64,000 bases of DNA from NCBI RefSeq assembly GCF_006874465.1, contig NZ_VIRL01000003.1:124001-188000 (forward strand), written 5' to 3'. This DNA comes from Microbispora bryophytorum. Lineage in GTDB: Bacteria; Actinomycetota; Actinomycetes; Streptosporangiales; Streptosporangiaceae. A program made the position numbers and the translations under genes. The notes below the pieces were generated by a model. It ran no database searches, had not been told where the DNA came from, and saw nothing but the letters and a program-made list of their open reading frames with translations. Shown here piece after piece: positions 53,889-61,383 of this stretch; position 1 is the first letter of the stretch; each line of letters starts with the position of its first letter.

Positions 53889-55091
53889 ATGCGCACCTAT
53901 CGGGAACTGTTCCGCACCCCTGAATACACGCCCTTGTTCACCCTCGCGTCCGCGCAGGTGGCGGCCTCGACAGTGAGCGGCCTGGCGCTCGGCACGCTCG
54001 TGTACGGGGCGACGGGGTCGCCGCTGCTGTCGGCGCTGAGCATGTTCGGCTCGTCCTTCGCGCAGGTGGTCGGGGCGACGGTGCTGCTGTCGGCCGCCGA
54101 CCGGCTGCCTCCGCGCGCCGCGATGACGGCGCTGGCGCTGGTCCACTGCGCCGGCACCGCCGCGCTCGCCGTGCCCGGGCTGCCGCTGTGGGCGGTGTTC
54201 GCCGTCGTCCTCGGCGTGGGGCTCGCCGCCTCCCTCGGCGGCGGCGTCCGGTTCGGGCTGCTCAACGAGATCCTGCCCAGGGACGGCTACCTGCTCGGCC
54301 GCTCGGTGCTCAGCATGTCGGTCGGCGTGCAGCAGATCATCGGCTTCGTCACCGGAGGCGTGCTCATGACCGCGCTGTCCCCGCGCGGCACCCTGCTCGC
54401 CGGGGCGGGGTTGTACCTCGCCGCCGCGGCCGTCGCCCGGTGGGGGCTCACCGACCGCCCGCCCCGCGCGCAGGGACGGCCCTCGCCCGCGCAGACGTGG
54501 CGGATCAACCGCGCGCTCTGGTCGTCAGGGCTGCGCCGCCGCCTCTACCTGGCTCTGTGGGTGCCGAACGGCCTGATCGTGGGCTGCGAGTCGTTGTACG
54601 TCGCTTACGACTCGCGGCACGCCGGGCCACTGTTCGCCTGCGCCGCCGTCGGGATGCTCACCGGTGACACGCTGATGGGGCGGTTCGTCCCCAAGCGGTG
54701 GCGCGAGCGGTTGGGCGCTCCGCTGCGGCTGCTGCTCGCCGTGCCGTACCTGGTCTTCCTCCTCCACCCGTCCCTGCCGGTCGCGGTCGCCGCCGTCGTG
54801 CTCGCCTCGGCCGGATACTCGGCCAGCCTGCTGCTCCAGGAACGCCTCATGGCCGTCACGCCGGAGGAGATGAGCGGGCAGGCGCTCGGGCTGCAGTCGT
54901 CCGGCATGCTCACCATGCAGGGGGCCGGCGCGGCGGTCGCGGGGGCGGTGGCCCAGTTCACCTCGGCCGCGACCGCGATGGGCGTGATGGCGGTGGCCTC
55001 CGTCGTGGTCACCCTCGCGCTGGCGCCCGGCCTGCGGGCCGGCGTGACGGGGGAGGCCCGCTCCTCCGCGCCTGCCGGGAGGGCGGTGTGA
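53889..55091 (+). CDS. MFS transporter, 12 TMS
   Basis: This 400-residue transporter has about 12 helices in two halves joined by a cytoplasmic loop near residue 195 (PRAQGRPSPAQTWRINRALW). It resembles actinomycete MFS exporters found divergent from DUF5937/ArsR regulators. The start is ATG 53889 (MRTYRELFRTPEY); an upstream ATG at 53871 lacks a ribosome site. No motif tells the substrate. It is followed 72 bases later by a VOC-domain gene on the same strand, which could modify or bind the exported compound. Confidence 0.85.
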   Translation: MRTYRELFRTPEYTPLFTLASAQVAASTVSGLALGTLVYGATGSPLLSALSMFGSSFAQVVGATVLLSAADRLPPRAAMTALALVHCAGTAALAVPGLPLWAVFAVVLGVGLAASLGGGVRFGLLNEILPRDGYLLGRSVLSMSVGVQQIIGFVTGGVLMTALSPRGTLLAGAGLYLAAAAVARWGLTDRPPRAQGRPSPAQTWRINRALWSSGLRRRLYLALWVPNGLIVGCESLYVAYDSRHAGPLFACAAVGMLTGDTLMGRFVPKRWRERLGAPLRLLLAVPYLVFLLHPSLPVAVAAVVLASAGYSASLLLQERLMAVTPEEMSGQALGLQSSGMLTMQGAGAAVAGAVAQFTSAATAMGVMAVASVVVTLALAPGLRAGVTGEARSSAPAGRAV

Positions 55092-55163
55092 TCGGCCGTA
55101 CGAGACGGTGTGCCAGGGTGGTCCTGCCGCGCCGGACCGGCCGGACGCGCAGAGGGGAGAGCC

Positions 55164-55982
55164 ATGTCCGATCAGCGGGGCATCCGGCATGTCGAGATCG
55201 GCGTCGCCGACCTGGCCCGCTCGCTCGGCTTCTACCGCGACCTGCTCGATCTCGCCCCGGCGCAGGGGCCGGTGGGAGGCCCGGGCGTCGCCTGGCTGGC
55301 GGCGGGGTCCGTGCTGCTCAAACTGGTCGAGACGGGCGACGGCGATCTCGGCGGCTGGGTGAACGACGACCTCCAGCGCGGCATCCGGCACATCGGATTC
55401 AAGGTCGGCGACGTCGATCTGCGGGCCGAGCGCGTCCGCGACGCCGGGGTGCCCTTCACGCTGCCGCCGCTCGACGCGGTCGGCGGCGTGCGCATCGCAT
55501 TCTTCCAGGACCCGGACGGCACCCATCTGGAGATCACGGACAACTATTTGCGGTATCACCGGGTCGCCTCACCGGAACTGGCCGAGCGGGAGCGCCTCGC
55601 CGCCCTGAGCAGGCCGCGTACGGCCCCGCCGGTCTTCGACCACGTGGCGGTCACGTCCGCCGGCCTCGACGTCGCGCTGGCCTTCTACCGCGACACACTC
55701 GGCTACGAGGTCGTCGGCCAGATCACGCAGGACCAGGACCCGCGAGGCTTCCTGATCACGTACCTGCTGGCCGGGGACGCGGTCCTGGAGGTGTTCACGT
55801 TCGCCGCCCCCACGACCGCGAGCCCGTGGACCCCCGACCCGTGCCGGAGGGGGTTCCGGCGCGTCGCCCTCGCCGTCGAGGACCCAGAGGAGGCGGCCCT
55901 GCGGCTGACGGAGGCGGGCGCGAGGGTGGCACCCGACGATGTGCTGGTGGACGCGGACGGCGTGCCCCTCACGCTCGTCTGA
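55164..55982 (+). CDS. Two-domain VOC (glyoxalase/bleomycin-resistance fold) protein
   Basis: This 272-residue protein has two vicinal-oxygen-chelate modules. The first (residues 5-130) includes RHVEIGVADLARSLGFYRDLLDL, HIGFKV and FFQDPDGTHLEITD, with a His and Glu in metal-ligand positions. The second (about 150-270) includes FDHVAVTSAGLDVALAFYRDTLGYEV. Members are dioxygenases, lyases, isomerases or drug-binding proteins, so the activity is open. The start is ATG 55164 with AGGGGAGA upstream. It probably forms an operon with the MFS gene before it. Confidence 0.85.
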   Translation: MSDQRGIRHVEIGVADLARSLGFYRDLLDLAPAQGPVGGPGVAWLAAGSVLLKLVETGDGDLGGWVNDDLQRGIRHIGFKVGDVDLRAERVRDAGVPFTLPPLDAVGGVRIAFFQDPDGTHLEITDNYLRYHRVASPELAERERLAALSRPRTAPPVFDHVAVTSAGLDVALAFYRDTLGYEVVGQITQDQDPRGFLITYLLAGDAVLEVFTFAAPTTASPWTPDPCRRGFRRVALAVEDPEEAALRLTEAGARVAPDDVLVDADGVPLTLV

Positions 55983-56087
55983 CTGCGCTGGTCTGACTGT
56001 GCTCATCCGACCCTGCTCGTCCGACCCCGCCGCCTTCCCGGGAGCCGGCGCGTCCGGCCTGCTCGCGCGCCGGCGCGAGGCTCACGA

Positions 56088-56546
56088 TCAGACGGGGCGA
56101 GGCGCCTCATCCGGGACGGGCGGGGCGTAGCCGGCGTTCACCAGGTGGGGGAACAGGTGCGCGGACAGGACGGCCCGGTGGGTGGGGATCGCCTCCGCGT
56201 GCCGTCGCCGGCCCTCCTCGGTGACGTGCACGAACACCCCGCGCCGGTCCGCCTCGCACAGCGCGCGGGTGACGAGTCCCTCGCGTTCCAGGCGGGCGAT
56301 GAGGCGTGACAGGGCGCTCTGGCTGAGGTGGACCTGGTGGGCGAGCTCCTGCACGCGGAACTTGACCGTCCCCGGCTCGGCATGGAGGGACTGGCCCTCC
56401 ACGAGGCGCTCCAGCACCTCGAACTCGCTCAGGCCGAGCCCGTGCTTGTCGCTCAGCTCCCGCTCAAGCACGCACGACACCTCCGCGTGCCGGGCGAGCA
56501 GTTCGCGCCAGGCCATGACCACGAAGCCGGTGTCGATGTCGTTCAT
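56088..56546 (-). CDS. MarR-family transcriptional regulator
   Basis: This 152-residue regulator has the MarR winged helix (LSEFEVLERLVEG, VRVQEL-like helix, VHLSQSALSRLIARLEREGLVTRALCEADRRGVFVHVTEEGRR) and flanking dimer helices. The start ATG 56546 has AAAGGCGG upstream; eleven extra residues to 56579 are unlikely. It is divergent from a DHA2 exporter. An inverted repeat of ATGCATTCA lies in the shared region and is the probable operator. Such repressors usually respond to phenolic or drug-like ligands. Confidence 0.9.
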   Translation of the reverse strand: MNDIDTGFVVMAWRELLARHAEVSCVLERELSDKHGLGLSEFEVLERLVEGQSLHAEPGTVKFRVQELAHQVHLSQSALSRLIARLEREGLVTRALCEADRRGVFVHVTEEGRRRHAEAIPTHRAVLSAHLFPHLVNAGYAPPVPDEAPRPV

Positions 56547-56592
56547 GCGAGACCGCCTTTCTCGTCGCGACCATACCATGCGCGCACATTAG

Positions 56593-56628
56593 ATGCATTC
56601 ACATTATTTGCTTGTGCATTGAATGCAT
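56593..56628. promoter_or_regulatory. MarR operator with ATGCATTCA inverted repeat
   Basis: ATGCATTCA (56593-56601) and TGAATGCAT (56620-56628) are perfect 9-bp inverted arms, 18 bp apart. The stretch is strikingly AT-rich for this genome. The right arm overlaps the -35 region (TTGTGC, 56612-56617) of the exporter promoter, so bound repressor would block it. Confidence 0.65.
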
Positions 56629-56635
56629 GTGCATG

Positions 56636-56641
56636 TAAGTT
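56636..56641 (+). promoter_or_regulatory. Predicted -10 box of the DHA2 exporter, leaderless arrangement
   Basis: TAAGTT (TANNNT) ends 8 bases before the ATG at 56650 and stands 18 bp after TTGTGC. No ribosome site precedes the ATG, so the message probably starts at the start codon. Confidence 0.5.
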
Positions 56642-56649
56642 TCGGTGCC

Positions 56650-58092
56650 ATGACTTCTTCCACTCAGGACGAGCGCTGGGGGGCCCGCCTGTGGGGTGTC
56701 CTCACCGTCCTTTGCGCCGTCGTGTTCCTCGATGCCCTTGACGTGTCGATGGTCGGGGTGGCGCTCCCCTCCATCCAGGCCGATCTCGGAATGTCCACCT
56801 CATCCCTGCAGTGGGTGGTGAGCGGCTACGTGCTGGGATACGGCGGTCTGCTGCTGCTCGGGGGCCGGACCGCCGACCTGCTCGGCCGCCGCCGGGTCTT
56901 CCTGATCGCCCTGGCCGTCTTCGCGGTCGCCTCGCTGCTCGGCGGGCTGATGAGCGACGGGACGCTGCTGATCGCGGCCCGTTTCGTGAAGGGCGTCAGC
57001 GCCGCGTTCACCGCGCCCGCCGCGTTGTCCGTCATCACCACGACGTTCGCCGAGGGGCCCGCCCGCAACCGGGCCCTGAGCATCTTCACCGCCTGCGGTG
57101 CCAGCGGTTTCTCGCTCGGGCTGGTCCTGTCCGGCCTGCTCACCGAGATCGGATGGCGCTGGACGTTCTTCATGCCGGTGCCCGTCGCGATCATCGCTCT
57201 CGTGGCCGGGACGCGGCTGCTCCAGCGGAGCGAGGAGCGCGGCGAGGGCGGCCACGACCTCCTCGGCGCCGCGACCATCACCGCGGCCATGCTGCTCCTG
57301 GTCTTCGCCGTCGTGGAGGCGCCCAAGGTGAGCGTGGTGCGCACCGTGCTGTCGCTCGCCGGGGCCGCCGCCCTGATCGGCCTGTTCGTCTGGCTGGAGC
57401 GCCGGGTGCGGCATCCGCTGGTCCGGCTCGGCATCCTGCGCTCCGCGCCGCTCGCCCGGGCCAACTTCGGTCTGGTCATCCTGTTCGGCTCGTACGTCGG
57501 TTTCCAGTTCGTGGCGATGCAGTACTTCCAGAACCTGCTGGGCTGGAGCGCCCTGGAGACCGCCCTCGCGTTCCTGCCGTCCGGGCTGCTGGTCGCGATC
57601 AGTTCGACCAAGATGGGCGGGTTCGCCGACCGCTTCGGCACCGCGCGGCTGATCGTGGTGGGCTCGGTGGCGCTGCTCGCGGGGTACGCGGTGTTCCTGC
57701 GGGTGGACCTCCACCCCAGCCTGCTCACGATGGTGCTGCCGGGAATGGTCCTGCTGGGCATCGCGTTCGCGCTGTCGTTCCCCTCGCTCAACATCCAGGC
57801 CACCGCGGGGGTGAGCGACGAGGAGCAGGGGCTCGCCTCGGGCCTGCTGAACACCTCCGGCCAGGTCGGCGGAGCCGTGGTGCTGGCGATCGTCACCGCC
57901 GTCCTGACCTCGGGGGCGGGCGGCGGTGACCCGATCGTCCGCTTCCGCGCCGCGATAGTGGTCTCGGCCGGGTTCGCCCTCGTCGGCCTGGCCGTCGCCC
58001 TCACCGGGCTCCGGCCAGGGCGGCGATCCGCGCGGCGATCCGGGCGGCGGCCGGTCGAGGCACGGGAGGAAACGGTGCTGGAGGTGGTCTGA
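56650..58092 (+). CDS. DHA2-family MFS drug exporter
   Basis: This 480-residue exporter of the 14-helix DHA2 group has FLDALDVSMVGVALPSIQADL in helix 1, GGRTADLLGRRRVFL (motif A) after helix 2, and GASGFSLGLVLSGLLTEIGWRWTFFMPVPVA near helix 5. ATG 56650 is chosen because a -10 box stands 8 bases before it; an ATG at 56623 lies inside the operator. The basic Arg-rich tail ([14 protein letters not shown]) is at the C-terminus. It is under likely control of the divergent MarR protein. Confidence 0.9.
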   Translation: MTSSTQDERWGARLWGVLTVLCAVVFLDALDVSMVGVALPSIQADLGMSTSSLQWVVSGYVLGYGGLLLLGGRTADLLGRRRVFLIALAVFAVASLLGGLMSDGTLLIAARFVKGVSAAFTAPAALSVITTTFAEGPARNRALSIFTACGASGFSLGLVLSGLLTEIGWRWTFFMPVPVAIIALVAGTRLLQRSEERGEGGHDLLGAATITAAMLLLVFAVVEAPKVSVVRTVLSLAGAAALIGLFVWLERRVRHPLVRLGILRSAPLARANFGLVILFGSYVGFQFVAMQYFQNLLGWSALETALAFLPSGLLVAISSTKMGGFADRFGTARLIVVGSVALLAGYAVFLRVDLHPSLLTMVLPGMVLLGIAFALSFPSLNIQATAGVSDEEQGLASGLLNTSGQVGGAVVLAIVTAVLTSGAGGGDPIVRFRAAIVVSAGFALVGLAVALTGLRPGRRSARRSGRRPVEAREETVLEVV

Positions 58093-58232
58093 CCCTTCCG
58101 CGGTTCCCCGCCGTCCTCGAATGAGGGGGCGTCCCGGTCGCCGGGGCGCCCCCTGACGCCGTCCGCATGGCCGCCGGAGCCGACGCGGCGCGGTGCGCCG
58201 GACTCCGCGAGGCCGCGCCCGCCCCTGTCCGC

Positions 58233-59111
58233 TCAGCCGAGCGCCGACATGAACGAGGCGACGAGACGGGACCGGTCGCCGGGGAGCGCCCGCCCCCCGT
58301 GGACCATGAACGACGTCGTGGAGGTCTGCGGCACGCCGTGCCCGGCCAGCCACGAGGTCAGCTCCCGGCGGTGGTGGCCGAGGTCGATCCTGATCCGGGT
58401 GTCGGCGTCCCGGGCCAGATCCGTGATGAGGGCGCGGGCAGTCTCGTCGTCCTCCGCGACGATCGGCCCGACGAACAGCCGGTCACCGCTCCGCCAGGCC
58501 GCCCCGTAGCCGGTGAGCGCGCCGTCCCGCTCGGCGACCCTGACCTGCTCGGCGAAGGTGAACAGGCGGGCCAGCAGGCGCGACCGGTCCGCCCCGAAGA
58601 CCTCGACGTCGAGGGCGCACAGCGCGGCCAGGTCCCGCCCGGGCTCGGCCGGCCGCGAGGAGCTCCGGCCGGGACCCGGCCCGCCGTACGGCTCGTCGCC
58701 GGCGTCGAAGCGGCCGGTCCGCGCCTCGATCAGGCCGACCGTCTCGAAGCCCAGCTTCTCGTACAAGGGCCGGCCGTACTCCGTCGCGTACAGGAACAGG
58801 GTCGCGTCGCCGGCCTCCGCCAGGACGTGGCCCAGGAGACGGCGCCCCAGCCCTCGCCCGCCGTAACGGGAGGCGACCAGCATCATGCCGACCGCGGCCG
58901 CCGTCCTGCCGTAGCGGGTGAGCACGACGGTTCCCACGAGTCCGCCGCCGTCCGGGGCGTCGATGCCGAAACCTTCGCCGCTTTCCAGCAGGAGCCGCCA
59001 CTTGCGCTCCTCCCTCGGCCAGGAGCGGTCCTGTGCCAGGTCCATGCAGTGGGGCAGGTCTGCGAGGCCGAGGCGGCGGACGGGCAGGGCGGACGGGTCT
59101 GCTGGCTTCAT
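58233..59111 (-). CDS. GNAT acetyltransferase with second GNAT-like half
   Basis: This 292-residue protein has a typical GNAT domain (residues 5-140) with MMLVASRYGGRGLGRRLLGHVLAEAG as acetyl-CoA loop and FLYATEYGRPLYEKLGFE as conserved C-terminal strand. The second half (about 165-290) resembles the acetyltransferase-18 extension (LTGYGAAWRSGDRLFVGPIVAEDDETA). Acceptor unknown. The start is ATG 59111 with GGGAAAGG upstream, and ATG 59117 is an alternative. It converges on the DHA2 exporter. Confidence 0.85.
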   Translation of the reverse strand: MKPADPSALPVRRLGLADLPHCMDLAQDRSWPREERKWRLLLESGEGFGIDAPDGGGLVGTVVLTRYGRTAAAVGMMLVASRYGGRGLGRRLLGHVLAEAGDATLFLYATEYGRPLYEKLGFETVGLIEARTGRFDAGDEPYGGPGPGRSSSRPAEPGRDLAALCALDVEVFGADRSRLLARLFTFAEQVRVAERDGALTGYGAAWRSGDRLFVGPIVAEDDETARALITDLARDADTRIRIDLGHHRRELTSWLAGHGVPQTSTTSFMVHGGRALPGDRSRLVASFMSALG

Positions 59112-59243
59112 GGGCACCTTTCCCTCGACGGCCCTCCGACGGTAGCGCCCCCGGGTGCCCCGGCCTGTGACGGAACGCCGCCGAAGCGGCGTGGGGATAT
59201 GCGCATATGACGTGATTCCGGATCAACTGACACACTGGGCGGC

Positions 59244-59597
59244 ATGGTCAGGAGGATTGAGGGCCCCACCCGTATTCCGGTGCCGGGTGGCAAGGTCATC
59301 GAGGAGTACGTCGGCCGCGTCAACAGCGGCGACGAGCAGGTCTCCATCGCGCGCATGGTGGCCCCGCCCGGCTGGGAGGAGCCCGCGCAGACCCCGGAGT
59401 TCGCCGAGTACACGCTCGTGCTCAAGGGGTCGGTCGTCGTGGAGCACGCGGGCGGCACGACCGTGGTGGAGGCGGGCCAGGCGTTCGTCAGCGAGCCCGG
59501 CGAGAAGATCCGTTACAGCTCCGGGCCGTCCGGCGCGGAGTACGTGGCCGTCTGCCTGCCCGCGTTCTCCCCGGACACCGCCAACCGCGAGGACTGA
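59244..59597 (+). CDS. Small cupin-domain protein
   Basis: This 117-residue single-domain cupin has the two conserved beta motifs: EYTLVLKGSVVVEHAGGTTVVEAGQAFV (about 52-80) and PSGAEYVAVCLPAF (about 93-106). The metal-site His residues of cupin motif 1 are largely missing, so metal binding is doubtful. The start is ATG 59244. It lies 51 bases before adenosine deaminase on the same strand. Function unknown. Confidence 0.78.
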   Translation: MVRRIEGPTRIPVPGGKVIEEYVGRVNSGDEQVSIARMVAPPGWEEPAQTPEFAEYTLVLKGSVVVEHAGGTTVVEAGQAFVSEPGEKIRYSSGPSGAEYVAVCLPAFSPDTANRED

Positions 59598-59648
59598 GGA
59601 CGGCCAGGCTTAGGATTGCCGGAACAACGACGGCGGCGAGGAGGGCGC

Positions 59649-60737
59649 ATGACCAGGCTGCCCATGCTGGAGGAGATTCGCAGGGCGCCCAAGGTGCTCC
59701 TGCACGACCATCTCGACGGCGGGCTTCGGCCCGGCACGATCGTCGACCTCGCCCGCGAATGCGGCCACACGCTGCCGACGTACGACCCCGATGAGCTGGC
59801 GATCTGGTTCAGGCAGTCCGCGGACTCCGGCTCGCTGGAGCGCTACCTGGAGACGTTCTCGCACACCGTCGGGGTGATGCAGACCCGCGAGGCGCTGGTC
59901 AGGGTGGCCGCGGAGTGCGCAGAGGACCTGGCGGACGACGGCGTGATGTACGCCGAGGTCCGGTACGCACCGGAGCAGCACACCTCCCGTGGCCTGTCGC
60001 TCGACCAGGTCGTGGAGGCCGTGCTCGAAGGCTTCCGGCTCGGCTCGGCCGGGCCCGACGGCAGGCCGCGGATCCGGGTGGGCACCCTGCTCACGGCCAT
60101 GCGCCACCAGGCCCGCTCGATGGAGATCGCCGAGCTCGCCGTACGCTACCGGGACCTCGGCGTGGTCGGGTTCGACATCGCCGGAGCCGAGGCCGGCTAC
60201 CCGCCCACCCGGCACCTGGACGCGTTCGAGTACCTCCAGCGGGAGAACGCCCACTTCACGATCCACGCGGGGGAGGGATTCGGGCTGCCGTCGATCTGGC
60301 AGGCCATCCAGTGGTGCGGCGCCGACCGGCTCGGCCACGGCGTGCGGATCATCGACGACATCACGGTGCCGGACGACGGCGAGGCCAAGCTCGGCAGGCT
60401 GGCGGCGTACGTCCGCGACAAGCGGATCCCGCTGGAGATGTGCCCGACCTCGAACCTGCAGACCGGGGCGGCCCCGTCGATCGCCGAGCATCCGATCGGC
60501 CTGCTGCGCCGCCTGTACTTCCGGGTGACGGTCAACACCGACAACCGGCTGATGAGCGGGACGAGCGTGTCGCAGGAGTTCGCCACGCTGGTCGACGCCT
60601 TCGGCTACGACTGGGACGACCTGCAGTGGTTCACGGTCAACGCGATGAAGTCGGCCTTCATCCCGTTCGACGAACGGCTCGCGCTGATCAACGGCGTGAT
60701 CAAACCCGGCTACGCGCAGATGAAGTGGGGCGCATGA
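59649..60737 (+). CDS. add: Adenosine deaminase
   Basis: This 362-residue zinc amidohydrolase converts adenosine and deoxyadenosine to inosine forms. [12 protein letters not shown] near residue 17 carries two His ligands, [10 protein letters not shown] near residue 206 carries a His ligand and the catalytic Glu, DRLGHGVRI follows, and VNTDNRLMS near residue 300 carries the Asp ligand. The start is ATG 59649 with GAGGAGGG upstream; an open extension to 59616 has no support. Its role fits the nucleoside importer operon, from which it is separated by the 51.4-59.2 kb accessory block. Its stop overlaps the next start (ATGA). Confidence 0.95.
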   Translation: MTRLPMLEEIRRAPKVLLHDHLDGGLRPGTIVDLARECGHTLPTYDPDELAIWFRQSADSGSLERYLETFSHTVGVMQTREALVRVAAECAEDLADDGVMYAEVRYAPEQHTSRGLSLDQVVEAVLEGFRLGSAGPDGRPRIRVGTLLTAMRHQARSMEIAELAVRYRDLGVVGFDIAGAEAGYPPTRHLDAFEYLQRENAHFTIHAGEGFGLPSIWQAIQWCGADRLGHGVRIIDDITVPDDGEAKLGRLAAYVRDKRIPLEMCPTSNLQTGAAPSIAEHPIGLLRRLYFRVTVNTDNRLMSGTSVSQEFATLVDAFGYDWDDLQWFTVNAMKSAFIPFDERLALINGVIKPGYAQMKWGA

Positions 60738-61315
60738 AGCCGCAGGTCTTCCGGTCGAAGGTGGCCTGGCTCCTCGGCTGGGCCTGGATGCTGTTCGCCG
60801 CCTGGAACGTGTGGGACCTGACGGCCCACGGCCGTCTGCCCAGCGCGCTGATCGCGGGCGCGGTGCTCGGCGTCATCACGGCGCTGGTCTTCGTGATGGC
60901 GCTGCGGCCCGCCGTCGTCGCCGAGGAGGGCGGCGTCCGGGTGCGCAACGTGTTCAGGAACGCCTACATCCCGTGGAACGGCGTGGACGACGTGTCCGTG
61001 ACCAACGCCATCATGATCGCGTCCGGGGACACCACCGTGCGCTGCTGGGCGCCCCAGGCGACGGCCCGTGAGCGGGTCAGGGCCGCCGGGCGGGCCGCGA
61101 AGGCGGCCAGGTCGGCGAACAAGGCCGAGCGGGCGGCGGCCGAGGCCGTCGGTGCCCGCACCCATGCCGACTGGGTGGCCGACCAGCTCACGGAGATGAG
61201 CCGGTCCCGCCGGGAGAGCTCCTCCGGCGAGACCGGGGTCACCTGGTCGCCGTCCGCCCTGGCGGCCGTCGCCGCCGCGCTCGCCCTGGTCGTGGCCGCC
61301 TTCGCCCTCTCCTGA
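60734..61315 (+). CDS. PH-domain membrane protein
   Basis: This 193-residue protein has two N-terminal membrane helices (about 8-55). A short bacterial PH-like region (about 60-110, [28 protein letters not shown]) carries the VRNVF-IPW pattern of this family. An Ala/Arg-rich coiled segment (115-150) follows, and a last helix is at the C-terminus. ATG 60734 overlaps the adenosine deaminase stop by four bases, so translation is coupled, although no functional link is obvious. Role unknown. Confidence 0.8.
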   Translation: MKPQVFRSKVAWLLGWAWMLFAAWNVWDLTAHGRLPSALIAGAVLGVITALVFVMALRPAVVAEEGGVRVRNVFRNAYIPWNGVDDVSVTNAIMIASGDTTVRCWAPQATARERVRAAGRAAKAARSANKAERAAAEAVGARTHADWVADQLTEMSRSRRESSSGETGVTWSPSALAAVAAALALVVAAFALS

Positions 61316-61383
61316 CCACGGAGAGAGGCCTTGTGCGGCGCTGTGCGGCGCCGAACCCGTAATCGTTTGCCGAGGGGATTCGA

